64,000 nt of DNA from Tridacna crocea (GCA_943736015.1 OX031060.1:9809501-9873500); one strand, 5' to 3'. Positions 52,617-62,730 are shown, counted from the stretch's first letter. Notes: generated by a model not told the origin, from the sequence alone. Made by a program: numbers and translations.

Positions 52617-53864
52617 CTAGGCCATTCTTTTTGCGTCTACTTTATCAAGTAGAGCAGACAAAATATTTATATCAGCAATCATATTCTTATTTTCACCAGG
52701 CGGTAAGCACACCCTCCAGTAGTCATGAAATAAAACATTGGCAACTTTCCAGAAAATCTGGTGGCCGGGTATATCGGTTTGACCGTCCTCTTTGGTTGGC
52801 ATGAATTCTATCACAGCTGTTCCCTGTGGCGCGAAATTTATATTATACAGACCGCCGCCGTGAGGACCTAGAATAATCCGAGAGTTTCCAAATATTTCTA
52901 AGCTTGCATCAAGCGTCTGGGGACCTTTGAACACTTTTATGACGTCATTTCCGTACCGGTTTTCTAACATCGTAATAATTTCCTTCCAGTTCAGTATGCG
53001 TCGTCCACAGTTTACACAACCATCCCTTGTAAGTATGACGATATAGGCATTCTTGTATGGAATATTTAGAGATTTTGGAACACCTAAAAGACGACGGGCT
53101 TCTCGCCACAATGTTGGGTGAAGTGGTTCCTGAATACACGAGTGTATCATCAAGTCGGCTCCGTATTGAAATTCTGCAAGCCTAAATACTAACTGATCAC
53201 TAGATATGCGTAATTTTTTAAGTATATCATACAGAATTGAATCACGTGGTCTACGCATTAACAATTTTACGGTTCTATTCTGTATCAGGGGCAGTATTTG
53301 TACGATACGATGCAGGGTACCATCAGTGAAATGCTGAAACGTATTTCCATCGCGGTTCAGTAGTGGAACTAAAATCGGGTACCAGTTCTTGTGAATAAAA
53401 GATGGAAACCAATTCATTATCTTCCCTTCATGTGCTTGAGTAATCCAGTCTTTAGCTCCTTTATAGCCACAAAATTTATCGACATCAATGGTACCGTTGC
53501 GAAGAAAAAACACTTCCGTGAAATAATCCTTTATCGGCTGAGCTTTCATGTAGCCCTGGTTCTCGCCATTTTTGTACCATAACTCACGACTGCTTTCGTC
53601 TGCAAATGATGGTTCCCGAAAAGTGAAGTCCGAATAATTATATCTTACCCACAAGCGGTCTTTGATTTGTGAAAGTTGTGGAAAGGAGACGTTGACAAAC
53701 TGGAAACCTCGATAAGAATTTTCGTCACTTATCATACCGTAATACGAGTTCCTGAGATGGTATGACCCGTAAGTTATCCCATAATTGCGCAATAGCTCGA
53801 GACCTAGGTGAAGGACAACGAAGGTAGTTAGAAACAAGGCTCCTTTTTCCACAGCCTTTTTCAT
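52617..53864 (-). CDS. GT61/DUF563-type glycosyltransferase, paralogue B
   Basis: A 415-residue type II membrane protein. Hydrophobic anchor at about 8-25, lumenal catalytic region, sequons NVS, NYS and NGT, GPHGGGLYN at 333-341 and VIEFMP at 350-355. It aligns end to end with paralogue A, with long identical runs such as KVFKGPQTLDASLEIFGNSR. It differs by an insertion near 150-159: NWFPSFIHKNWYP where A has only KNWYP, which looks like a partial in-frame duplication of the NW(F/Y)P step. The sequence before the ATG also aligns with that of A (shared AAAGTAAG and ATTTTTTGCGACG / ATTTTTGACGAC), so the duplication included 5' flank. Substrate unknown; ER/Golgi location inferred from topology. 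The coding region is uninterrupted. Confidence 0.9.
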   Translation of the reverse strand: MKKAVEKGALFLTTFVVLHLGLELLRNYGITYGSYHLRNSYYGMISDENSYRGFQFVNVSFPQLSQIKDRLWVRYNYSDFTFREPSFADESSRELWYKNGENQGYMKAQPIKDYFTEVFFLRNGTIDVDKFCGYKGAKDWITQAHEGKIMNWFPSFIHKNWYPILVPLLNRDGNTFQHFTDGTLHRIVQILPLIQNRTVKLLMRRPRDSILYDILKKLRISSDQLVFRLAEFQYGADLMIHSCIQEPLHPTLWREARRLLGVPKSLNIPYKNAYIVILTRDGCVNCGRRILNWKEIITMLENRYGNDVIKVFKGPQTLDASLEIFGNSRIILGPHGGGLYNINFAPQGTAVIEFMPTKEDGQTDIPGHQIFWKVANVLFHDYWRVCLPPGENKNMIADINILSALLDKVDAKRMA

Positions 53865-54414
53865 TGCAATCGTGAACGTCGCAAAAAATAAGTATATCTT
53901 ACTTTAAATGTTTATTTAACCGTCAAGCTATGTTTATAAATCGTTTTTCATGTATTTCTGTAATGGGTGTCATTTAAGAGACAAATGTCCAATACGCTTC
54001 TTGTCATTTTCACGTATCTTGTTTGAGAATTCTTTCAGAAGTGCCCGTTTACACAAGAAGACACTCGGTTTGAACATTATTTTCGCAATATTTACCAATT
54101 CACACCTGAAATAAAGTAAGTTTTTTCCTTCCTAGCCGAAATAAATCACCAAAAGCTGTATTATATCAGAAAGACATTCATCACATGACACCCTTTTGCA
54201 CACAGACGTGAAATAACAACATCATTTGATTCCCTCCAATAAGACGAGTACTCGATGTGGCGAGTGGTCGAAATTGCCAGTGTTCTACATCTTTAATAGT
54301 TTCAGTTTTGATTGGGCGTCAAGCTTGTACCCTGAAAATAAACAGTGGTAAATATTGACCGAAATATGAATATCAAAGTGACCACAAAATGAATTATGCA
54401 CGCGAGTCGATATG
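53865..54414. other. 5' flank of paralogue B, otherwise unrecognised
   Basis: 53865-53910 is homologous to the leader of paralogue A. The CGCCACGTCC minisatellite seen before A is absent here. Nothing else supported. Confidence 0.4.
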
Positions 54415-54734
54415 GTCTGCAAGACGAGAAAAAGGGGCTTGCGGACATTAGCGTAAAGCGTCGTCTCGGATCAGCCTGCGCATTCCGCGCAGGCTAATGC
54501 GAGACGGCACTTTACGACCACATTAGATTTTGTGTTACCTTGAACTTGCGTGAAACAGAAAATCGTACATGATCGAAAAGTCACGGTCGTCTCGGATCAG
54601 CATTTTCTCATTTTCGCACAATGTTTTCTCCCCTGTGAAAGAAAAATTGCACCATTTGAGCCACATTGAAATTGTCGTCTGCAACTGCTTTCAGTTTTGA
54701 CAAGGTTAAAATTTTGTCGTCTGGTAAAGAGTTA
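54415..54734. mobile_element. Fused halves of two MITE families
   Basis: 54415-54596 is the left half of the GTAAAGTGTCGTCTCGG family. At 54597 (CAGCATTTTCTCATTTTC) it changes into the right half of a TTAA-type MITE ending GTAAAGAGTTAA. The join falls at CAGCAT, shared or nearly shared by both. Confidence 0.8.
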
Positions 54735-54883
54735 ATAAGCAGAAATAATAATTCATGAATACCTTGGCTCACTTCCGGTACATATGTCCCACAATTCACC
54801 ATAATCTGATTCCGAGTTCCATGACAATTTCGCAAAGAAAATGGATTTTACTGAATATCAATTTCTGAGGCAGTCTGCCTTTT

Positions 54884-55115
54884 TTAACCCTTTCCCAAAC
54901 AAGCCCTTGTTTTTACGTGTCTGCAGTACTATTTTTTTGAAAACACTGTGGGAAAAGGAGAAATTGCTCGTAACGAGCAATTTCTCCTTTTCCCACAGTG
55001 TTTCCTACGTATTTGGAGAACTTTCTGCCATTTCTATCAAATTTAAAATTGTCGTCTGCAAACTCTTTGAGTTTGGAGGAGTCTAAAATTTGTCGTTTAG
55101 GCATGAAAGGGTTAA
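54884..55115 (+). mobile_element. TTAA-type MITE, ATTGCTCGTAACGAGCAAT subfamily
   Basis: TTAA at both ends (54884-54887, 55112-55115). Centre GGAGAAATTGCTCGTAACG / AGCAATTTCTCC rather than GCTGGTAACCAGC. Confidence 0.88.
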
Positions 55116-55226
55116 ACTCACCGCAGTTGGAGGATAAACTCTTCAGTGATCGTGTTTATATGAAAGAGGCGAACGACAATATACAATACACAATCTTTAT
55201 CAAAATGCCCAACGGCAGTTAAATTT

Positions 55227-55462
55227 GTAACCTTTTACACAAACCAAATAATTTCGTGTTCTGGCATACCTGTCGGGAAAAAGGGCTTTAAAAACATCGT
55301 GGGAAAAGCAGAAAGTGCTTGTATTCAGCACTTTTTTTTTTATCCCACAGTATTTAAAAAAAAAACAGTTGCAGGAACAGCTTAATTTCAATCTCACTGA
55401 ATTTGTCGTTTGCGTATGTCTTCAATTTGGACCAGTCTGAAATGTTATTATCTGATAAAGAG
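55227..55462 (+). mobile_element. TTAA-type MITE, diverged copy
   Basis: TAACCTTTTACACAAACCAA, centre GAAAGTGCTTGTATTCAGCA, GTCGTTTGCGTATGTCTTC, ATTATCTGATAAAGAG. Confidence 0.7.
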
Positions 55463-55539
55463 AGTGTCGGCTGCATAAACGAAATTGAGCTTAAACAGCC
55501 AATACTTAAGACCAGAACATTACTACGTAAATTGATTTC

Positions 55540-55766
55540 CAAATGACAAGATTTTATACTTGTCCAAATTGAAAGAATTTGCAGACGACATTAGAAATGA
55601 CTGACCATCTGACTGAAAAACTGAAATTTGTACTGCAAAGGGAAGAAAACGTGGGAAAAAGGAGAAAATGCTGGTTTCCAGCATTTTCTCCTTTTTCCCA
55701 CAATGTTTTCAAAAGGCTTCTTTTACATGGACGTTAAAACTCGGGAAAGCGCGGTGAATGGGTTAA
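55540..55766 (-). mobile_element. TTAA-type MITE, inverted copy
   Basis: CAAATGACAAGATTTTATAC, GAAAATGCTGGTTTCCAGCA centre, end GGTGAATGGGTTAA (TTAA 55763-55766). Confidence 0.85.
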
Positions 55767-55769
55767 ATG

Positions 55770-55960
55770 ATGTTTACGCTACTTTCAACATTATTTTAGT
55801 CATATCACCGCGACAGCCCACATTTTGATATACATGTATTTTTAGAGTTCCACCAGTACTAGTCTAGGGCTCCGAAATATCTTTCTCGAGGACACTCCCA
55901 CAAAAACCTAGTGGATCCATTGGGGCTCGAACGCGGATGCTAGCGTCATCTCCTGCTAGA
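55770..55960 (-). mobile_element. SINE family B, minus copy
   Basis: TTTACGCTACTTTCAACATT and CGACAGCCCACAT tail block, TTCTCGAGGACACTC, then a head with GGCTCGAACGCGGATG, a B box complement. Relatives at 62770-62955 and 63510-63725. Confidence 0.75.
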
Positions 55961-56735
55961 TTGCATTCTACAAATACACATCTATCTAATTTGGGCATTC
56001 TGGGTAAAGAAGCGGAGTAATTTTTCAAAACGAAAACCGTTTCTTTGAATTTCAAATGGAATAAACGGTTACTCAATTAACCCTTTCCCAAAACAAACCC
56101 TGGTTTTAACGTGTCTGCAGTAAAAGTCTTTTGAAAACACTGTAGGAAAAGGAGAAATTGCTCGTAACGAGCAATTTCTTCTTTTTCCACAGTGTTTTCT
56201 ACCCTTTTTAAGAACTTTCTGGCATTTTCTCCAATTCCAAAATTGTCGTCTGCAAACTCATTTGGTTTGGAAGAGTCCAAAATTTGTCGTTTGGGAATGG
56301 GTTAAACGCGACCCAGTGCCACTCATTAAGCTATGATTGGCTTGCAAGTAACCGATGCAACAACCCTAGAATGGTGTCAGTCCGTTAAATAGAGTCTTTT
56401 CATTGAAACAAAATCATCAAGTAAAACTGCAAAATGGAAACTCTGTGTTCTCAGTGCTCTGAATGTCTGATTTAACGAACTTGTATATTTCAGAGGAAGG
56501 GAGAGTAACAACACATATTTCTGTGACTTTGCTGTAGTTGCGTTCCTTGTTTATTAGAATGACTTAAATGCAGGGCCTGAATGCCAGGGTAAAATAGCCC
56601 CTACATGTTTGGTAATAGGCTAATAGCTTCGATATACGCTCTACTTTTCCAGGTATACGGGGACGGGAGATGCGTCATTGCAGTCACGTCGAATCCTCGA
56701 AGAATGTGACATGCGCAGACAACGGAACGCGGGAC
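55961..56735 (+). repeat. Dispersed repeat R1, split by a MITE
   Basis: 55961-56076 (CACATCTATCTAATTTGGGC ... ACGGTTACTCAA) and 56306-56735 (ending CATGCGCAGACAACGG) are R1, separated by the MITE at 56077-56305. The middle also contains unrelated or diverged sequence. Confidence 0.65.
56077..56305 (+). mobile_element. TTAA-type MITE inserted in R1, ATTGCTCGT subfamily
   Basis: TTAA at 56077-56080 and 56302-56305. Centre GGAGAAATTGCTCGTAACGA. R1 phrase ACTCAATAAAACGC is split at the site. Confidence 0.9.
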
Positions 56736-56799
56736 CTTCAGATCACGAGTTCTACATTTGGCTACTGAGCCACGAAGCATTGGTTAATAAATTGTAAGG

Positions 56800-57075
56800 T
56801 GTCTAACACCGTTTTCAACATTATTTCGGTTTTATCGCGGCGACCAGTATGCTTTTCTTGGGTCTATCATTTACCAGTGCTCCGCAAAGTTTTCTTTCCA
56901 TGCCACAAGCTGCTTTCCCTCATAATAATCGTCGAAACAATGGTCAGCGGTGGGAACGGAATGAATCCTGTCACAATGACTATCATCAATCCTCGGATAG
57001 AAATTGGCCGAGCCAAGGATCGAACCAACTACCCCCTCTCCTAAAGTCCTGTACGCTAATGACTGAACGCGGGTG
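56800..57075 (-). mobile_element. SINE family A, minus copy
   Basis: AAGTTTTCTTTCCATGCCAC, AACAATGGTCAGCGGTGGG, ATCATCAATCCTCGGATAG, then GCCAAGGATCGAACCAACT, the complement of a B box. The left edge TAACACCGTTTTCAACATTA resembles a family B tail. Confidence 0.75.
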
Positions 57076-57194
57076 TTGGGGTGGGTGGGGTGTGGGCTCT
57101 GCGGGTGGAGGGGTGGGCTCTGCGAGTTATGAAGGACAGGTTTGCTCTGTCAAAGCTACTCGTACTTGCAGAAAAAAATCTCGTCACACACGAT

Positions 57195-57300
57195 TTTGTA
57201 GATCAAATTTCAGATTGCACGTTCTGTGCAGACCGATTGAGTGTCGATCACTGTCCGCAAGAAAGTACCAGAATTCGGTTTTCGGGGCCTAAGGGTATAT
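57195..57300. mobile_element. Decayed GATCAGACTGCAC MITE
   Basis: GTAGATCAAATTTCAGATTG, ACGTTCTGTGCAG, CACTGTCCGCAAGA and a trailing GGCCTAAGGG. Confidence 0.6.
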
Positions 57301-57429
57301 GAGATTGCGAGTGACAATGCATATACAGGTGAAAAAAAAAAGAGATTGATCGATAATAGTGAATCCTCAACAAGCGATGTCTGCCACGTAGTTTGACCCT
57401 TCGCCTGATTCGCGCGACTCTATACTGAC

Positions 57430-57510
57430 TTTTAGCGGACAGTGTAGATCAAGATCAGACTGCACAGAACGTGCCGTCTGATCTTGGATCTACACTGTCC
57501 GATAACGAGA
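57430..57510. mobile_element. GATCAGACTGCAC palindromic MITE, copy g
   Basis: GCGGACAGTGTAGATCAAGA, ACTGCACAGAACGTGCCGTC, GATCTACACTGTCCG. The core GTTCTGT is inverted relative to copies b, f and j. Confidence 0.85.
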
Positions 57511-57606
57511 TATCTTTCTTTCAAAAAACGCTTTTGAAACAGTAAACCCTGGGTTTTCTTTCTATAAACCTATCAATTTAATTTCATTTATATTGATGGA
57601 TAAGGC

Positions 57607-57815
57607 TTAACCCATTTGCACACAATCCCTACTTTTGACGACTCTGAGAAAGAAGCCTTTAGAAAACATTGTGGGAAAAGGAGAAAGGGCTGGTAACCAG
57701 CATTTTCTCCTTTTCCCACAATGTTTTCTACCCGTCACAAAACAAATTTCAAAATTTCAGTCACTTTTATTTTGTCGTCTGCAAATGCTTTCAATTTGGA
57801 CAGGCCTAAAATATT
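57607..57815 (+). mobile_element. TTAA-type MITE, right-truncated, joined to another MITE
   Basis: TTAACCCATTTGCACACAAT start, AGGGCTGGTAACCAGC centre, stopping at GGCCTAAAATATTGA. 57825-57915 then carries the GCGCGGACTGCGCAGGCTGA fragment. Confidence 0.85.
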
Positions 57816-57925
57816 GAAATATGTCTTCTGCCTGCGCGGACTGCGCAGGCTGACACGTGTCGATATTCTTTTGTAGGTACCGTGCATGATTAAGAACCCT
57901 TTTCACAAATCATGGCTCAAATTTA

Positions 57926-58302
57926 AGGTAAGACCTGTGTTATGGAAAACAACTATTTCCACTAAAATATCATCTTGCAAAATTAGCTATAATTAAAAAT
58001 GAGTATTATTGAACTACTTTCACCTTTTCCCGTTTTCCATTTTTTCCTTCTTTGAATTATGATTTATAAATCTAAAACTGCTATATTCTCAATTGAAAAA
58101 GAGATAATAATTACCTCCCTTTTTAGAAAACAAACAAAAGTATCAAAAAAAAGTTTCAAGATAGACATAAATGGAATTTCTGATCCGTTAGAAATGTGCA
58201 AAAATGTTATTTCTGCATAAATCCTTACTTATCCTCATTTAACAACCAATTAGAATTTTTGCCCAATGCTCACCGGAAGTGCATTACACAGGTCTTACCT
58301 TA
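57926..58302. mobile_element. Element of about 375 bp with TTAAGGTAAGACCTGTGT ends
   Basis: TTAAGGTAAGACCTGTGTTA at the left and ACACAGGTCTTACCTTAA at the right, consistent with a TTAA target plus a 14-bp inverted end. The interior matches 30800-31060 in diverged form. Non-coding. Confidence 0.75.
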
Positions 58303-58367
58303 ACTGATACTAAACATCGAATGCCATTTTCTTACTTACTTTTTTAAATGTCATACATTCCTCTTAG

Positions 58368-58554
58368 TGTGATGGACAACCGTCCCGTCTCAGAAAATCC
58401 CTGGCACAACTCTGAAGGAACCGTCTATTTATCTCGTGGGAACGCGATAAGCACAGTGGGAACAAACTACTCGTTTAGTGGAAACAATAAAGTATTTCCT
58501 GCAAAGAAAACAAGAGGAGAAGAATTTATCACCCGAGCCTTTGTCCGTACATGA
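58368..58554 (+). CDS. Candidate terminal coding exon (unrecognised protein)
   Basis: A plausible acceptor ACATTCCTCTTAG ends at 58367. The open frame then reads about 61 codons to TGA at 58552, beginning MDNRPVSENPWHNSEG and containing GTVYLSRGNAIS and GEEFITRAFVRT. Composition is polar and more balanced than surrounding AT-rich DNA, and the stretch belongs to none of the repeats I recognise, though a Helitron remnant begins about 10 bp later. No domain recognised and no matching upstream exon found. It could be chance. Confidence 0.25.
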
Positions 58555-58564
58555 CCCATTTCCA

Positions 58565-58857
58565 ATCTCTTCCGAGATGCGTCAAACATTCTGATAAACC
58601 TGAGTAGTTGAGAATAAATATGGCCTCTAGAGCGTACACAAGATTTCTTTAAGATTTGACCTGGTAACCTAGTTTTTTACCGAATTTCGGGCTCGTCCAA
58701 GATATTATCAAAGTAAGTTTCATGGGTATCAGACTGCATGAAAATGTGGCCTTCACAAAGTAAAATTTGGCGACGGACGCCTGGATCCATACACCGGACA
58801 CAGCATGATCACAAGGGCTCGCCTTGTTTACTTCGTGCTCAGGTGAGCTAATAAAAA
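58565..58857 (+). mobile_element. 3' remnant of an AGCTCACC-type Helitron-like element
   Basis: TCAGACTGCATGAAAATGTG, GACGGACGCCTGGATCC, GGACACAGCATGATCACAAG, then TCAGGTGAGCTAATAAAAAC, the typical closing phrases of this repeat class. The tandem core is absent. Confidence 0.65.
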
Positions 58858-58999
58858 CTATTATGATGACCCCGTTTTGCTACCGTAGATATTTTGTATG
58901 CTGTCTGCATCAGACTGCTTTTATTTTATAACGGATGACGTCATTGCTGTAATTATTACGACTATTAATTACACTATCTGTACACATTGCTTCGCTAGT

Positions 59000-59228
59000 T
59001 TAACCCTTTACCAAACAATCCCTGGTTTTTACGACCCTGAGACAGAAGCCTTTTGAAAACATTGTGGGAAAAGGAGAAAATGCTGGTTACCAGCATTTTC
59101 TCCTTTTCCCACAATGTTTTCTACACTGCTGGAAACAAATTTCAATTTTTAAGTTACCCTTATTTTGTCGTCTGCAAGCTTTTCCAATTTGGAACAGTCT
59201 AAAATTTTGTTGTTTGGTAAAGAGTTAA
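59000..59228 (+). mobile_element. TTAA-type palindromic MITE, well preserved
   Basis: TTAA both ends; CCCTTTACCAAACAATCCC; intact centre GCTGGTTACCAGC. Confidence 0.92.
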
Positions 59229-59420
59229 CATAATTATGCTTATGAATATAGGTCTCCATCGATAAATCTTTCATCATTATCTTAAACTATAGTTTGTGCT
59301 TCGGAATACAGCTTTAATGAACACTGCACACGGTGACGAGATAATTTTACTTTAGTGTAGAAAGTTAATAAATATCAATAGAATTGCATGTACATTGTAC
59401 TTACTGAAATAACCCTATGC

Positions 59421-59874
59421 TTCACCCATTACCACACAGCCCCGATTTTTAACAACCCTAAGGTAGAAGCCTTTTGAAAACATTTAACCCATTACCACAC
59501 AATCCCTACTTTTGACGCCCCTGAGAAAGGAGCCTTTTGAAAACACTGTGGGAAAAGGAGAAAATGCTGGTAACCAGCATTTTCTCCTTTTCCCACAGTG
59601 TTTTCTACCCTTCCCAGACCAAATTTCAATTTTTCAGTTACCTTTATTTTTCGTCTGCAAATGCTTTCAACTTGGACCAGTCTAAATTTTTCTCGTGTGG
59701 TAATGGGTTAACTGTACAGGAAAAAATGCTGGAAACCAGCATATTCTCCTTTTCCCGCAATGTTTTCAAACTGCTCAAGGACAAATACTATTATTTGAAA
59801 AACATGTGAAATGCCAATAGTAAATTTCCTAAATATGGAAAAATCAAAAGTTCTGCTTTGTGGTAAAGGGTTAA
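59421..59874 (+). mobile_element. TTAA-type MITE with another copy nested inside
   Basis: The outer copy runs 59421-59483 (CACCCATTACCACACAGCCC ... GAAAACAT) and resumes at 59712-59874 (AAATGCTGGAAACCAGCAT ... AAAGGGTTAA). The inner complete copy 59484-59711 has TTAA at both ends. Direct evidence of successive activity. Confidence 0.9.
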
Positions 59875-59969
59875 CTGAATTTTTACATTGAGATTTTCCG
59901 ACAATATAAACACGCTCGAGTGGGGTTTACACTCATAGATAACTCTTCCCATATCATAGACGACACCAG

Positions 59970-60050
59970 AATCTTTTGTGGATGGTGTAGATCTAGCTCA
60001 GACTGTACAGAACGTACAGTCTGATCCCTGATTTACGCTGTCCACTACTT
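59970..60050. mobile_element. GATCAGACTGCAC MITE, diverged copy i
   Basis: GTGGATGGTGTAGATCTAGC, CAGACTGTACAGAACGTACA, CTGATCCCTGATTTACGCTG. Confidence 0.75.
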
Positions 60051-60134
60051 AATTATGGTTTATGACTGAGGTCTCTCTTGATCTTGCACTGATCTTTGAC
60101 CTAAACTCTACCGCTCATCGTCGCTAAAATAGTC

Positions 60135-60665
60135 TCAAAAAGGCGAGGTGGCGACATGATTTACCTCAGCAGTGAACAAGTTTCCAAGTCCCCTGCCACC
60201 TGACTACATGTAAATACGAATTTATTATACTGCTAAGTTTTACCATTCCAACATTTCTTAAGCGAATTTTAGCTGTTTTTTTTTTTAGTTTCAAAAACTG
60301 ATTACGCTGACAAAGTAGAAATTCCCTTCTGAGTGCCCCAATTCAATGAAACCTGACGTCACAGGGAACTGACGTCCCCGAAACCTTGGAAAGACGTGCT
60401 AAAACGCTCAACTTTGCGCATAATCTTTAAGGTAATCTTGATCGACGCCGCCATTTTCGATGTTGTGTTGATAGTGTAGTCATGAATACGGGGAACTCGA
60501 AAGGGAAACTGCCTTTGGCTTTACGATGGTTTAGCCAATGTACATGATAAATATGTTCGGGGTATATTTTCCAATCAGATCTCCATGCAGTATAATAATG
60601 AAATATGTACCAAATGCCGTCAAAAATGACGTCAAACAATTAATGCTGCCTAGGATAAGAAAATC
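60135..60665 (-). repeat. Dispersed repeat with AAAATGGCGGCGTCGATC block, copy 3 (inverted)
   Basis: Starts inside the palindrome (AACAAGTTTCCAAGTCCCCT then GCCACCTGAC) and runs in reverse order to TTGATCGACGCCGCCATTTT at about 60437-60456 and beyond. Only half the palindrome is kept. Confidence 0.8.
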
Positions 60666-60719
60666 TGTAACGTGTGTATTACACTGAAAACAAGGGAGAT
60701 GATGTGATAAAAATGCATT

Positions 60720-60948
60720 TTAACCCATTACCACTCAATCCCTACTTTTGACGCCCCTGAGAAAGAAGCCTTTTGAAAACACTGTGGGAAAAGGAGAAAA
60801 TGCTGGTAACCAGCATTTTCTCCTTTTCCCACAGTGTTTTCTACCCTTTCCAGAAAAAATTTCTATTTTTCAGTCACCTTCACTTTTTCGTCTGCAAATG
60901 CTTTCAATTTGGACCAGTCTAAAATTTTCTTGTGTGGTAATGAGTTAA
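60720..60948 (+). mobile_element. TTAA-type palindromic MITE, well preserved
   Basis: TTAA at 60720-60723 and 60945-60948; CCCATTACCACTCAATCCC; intact centre GCTGGTAACCAGC. Confidence 0.92.
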
Positions 60949-60965
60949 AACACTACTAAACTTAA

Positions 60966-61235
60966 GATGGCTCGGTAGCACAGTGGCAGGATCGCCTACT
61001 CTGGTTTTGAATGCCGTAGATTCGAGTCCCATAGGACTCAGTTTCATAGTTTTCCCCCATGTTTAAAAGCAGCAATGTCCTTATGGTTTTCCTTTGAAAA
61101 ATATAAACCCCTCCAGTAAAAAATTAAGGGGATCAAATCTACTTCAATACCCCTTGAAAAGCTACTTAATGCACACCGTTTAACACTTATCCTGTTAAGT
61201 AAGTTAAATAAAGTCGATAGAAACAAAAAAAAAAT
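60966..61235 (+). mobile_element. tRNA-headed SINE with poly-A tail
   Basis: Head GGCTCGGTAGCACAGTGGCA (A box-like) and GTAGATTCGAGTCCCATAG (B box). The body is unrelated to families A and B. It ends GTCGATAGAAACA then an A run at about 61226-61236. The acceptor ends do not pair, so it is not a tRNA gene. Confidence 0.75.
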
Positions 61236-61279
61236 CCGAACAGTGTTATTTCAAACTTATTATTTGTAGAAAAATATCT

Positions 61280-61393
61280 ATTTTGCGGACAATGTAGATC
61301 CAAAATCAGACTGCACGTTCTGTGCAGTCTGATCTTGACCTACATTTTCCGCAGGAGGTCAGTGAGTCGTGCTTAAGAGCCTTAAGTTTAGTA
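61280..61393. mobile_element. GATCAGACTGCAC palindromic MITE, copy j
   Basis: TTGCGGACAATGTAGATCC, intact ACTGCACGTTCTGTGCAGT, right flank GGAGGTCAGTGAGTCGTGCT ending AGAGCCTTAAG. Confidence 0.85.
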
Positions 61394-61477
61394 CGGAATG
61401 TCTATTTATGTTCCTGTGACCTTGTTATGGGTTAGTAACACGGAAATACTTAAACGGAAATACTTAAACGGAATGCT

Positions 61478-62036
61478 TTTAAAGGTGGCCCTTCAGATTT
61501 TGGGACGAAAATTTCATAAAAACGCAAAAAAAATTATCCTTATACTCCCATAGCCTTTTAATTTGCGTTCATGAAACCCAAGTGGTCGAAAACCAACCGA
61601 TAACACGAGAAATTAGAGATTTATTACGCACCAGGTTGACACTAACGGGAGACACGTTCTATTTTTAGATTATCAATTCTCTCATTTAAATACGGGAAAA
61701 CACAAAGTTTCAAACATCCGTCCGAAGAAGACATTATGGAAAATAATTATTACATGTTTGTTATGCAATGGAATTTAAGCGTTATTAGTCACGTTCCAGT
61801 CACTTGACATTCCCACAATGCTTTATTGATTTTTGGCGCGAAATCTAAAATAGCTTAAGAGGCTACGTAGCCTTTTAAGGGAATACTATCAAAAACATTT
61901 TTTTTGTTGTTGTAATTTTATGATTCTTAATCATTAATGATTTTTATTGTTTTTTCATATAAATTTCAATGATATACATATTTTTTTTAATTTGGTGTGA
62001 TGTGAAAATTCTAAATACCCACCTTTAACACCACAA
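61478..62036. mobile_element. Element of about 555 bp with TTAAAGGTGG ends
   Basis: TTTTAAAGGTGGCCCTTCAG at the left and TACCCACCTTTAACACC at the right form short inverted ends around TTAA. The interior is AT-rich with no coding signal. Confidence 0.55.
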
Positions 62037-62082
62037 ATTATCCACTTGAAACATGGTTTACTTTGCTGTGGCGACCATGTAA

Positions 62083-62130
62083 GTTGAGATCAGACTGTAC
62101 GAAAGGTGTAGTCTGATCTGTATTCATCTT
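62083..62130. mobile_element. GATCAGACTG MITE core fragment
   Basis: GAGATCAGACTGTACGAAAG and TGTAGTCTGATCT only. Confidence 0.6.
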
Positions 62131-62419
62131 TTGTGTCGGCTGTATGTAATCATTCAATCAAATTATAGATGTTCGGGGAAAAGGAGGTTTAATGCATCAG
62201 CATATTGATTTATAGGAAACGAAGTAGTATGTATATCGACGATGAACCTTATGTGTTGAAGTCGTTTTTCTGATTAAAATCTGTTCTGTTCTGTTCTGTA
62301 AATTTGAGTTCAGTACGTGAAAAACTGATGGAGTATTGCTCCGGACATTTGTGTCTACGGACAGTCGGACGGATGGACGGACAGACAGCCATGGCGATTC
62401 CAGGATACCTCTCCCCCAC
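62131..62419. other. No gene recognised
   Basis: CTGTTCTGTTCTGTTCTGTA at about 62281-62300 is a short microsatellite. Nothing else supported. Confidence 0.3.
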
Positions 62420-62730
62420 GTCGTTGTGGGGTTAAAATTAGGACCGAGAACAAGGGGTCGTGGATTCGATTCCTGGTTTGGCCAATTTCTTTCCGAGGAT
62501 TGATGATAGTCATAGCGACACTATTAATTCTCCCCCCACCATTGACCACTGTTTCCAAGATAGTTATGTGGGAAAGCAGCCAGTGGCTTGGAAAGAAAAT
62601 TGTGCGGAGTACTGGTAAAAGAGACTCCAGGAAAGCATGAATAGGTGCAATGGTCACCGCGATGTAACTGAAATATTGTTGAAAACAACGTTAAACACAA
62701 TTAAATCAATCATTCAATCAATCAATTAGG
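62420..62730 (+). mobile_element. SINE family A, plus copy with AATC-type tail
   Basis: GTCGTGGATTCGATTCCTGG (B box), GGATTGATGATAGTCATAGC, ACTGTTTCCAAGATAG, CAACGTTAAACACAATTAAA, then ATCAATCATTCAATCAATCA. This is the most complete family A copy. Confidence 0.8.

Noticed and set aside
56849-57292. 147-codon frame with a Gly/Trp-rich end
   Set aside because: Mostly SINE family A sequence on the wrong strand plus a G-rich tract and a decayed MITE.
60966-61040. Possible tRNA gene with good A and B boxes
   Set aside because: The 5' and 3' ends cannot form an acceptor stem and a SINE body with poly-A tail follows.
62355-62657. 100-codon minus-strand frame
   Set aside because: Complement of a SINE family A copy.
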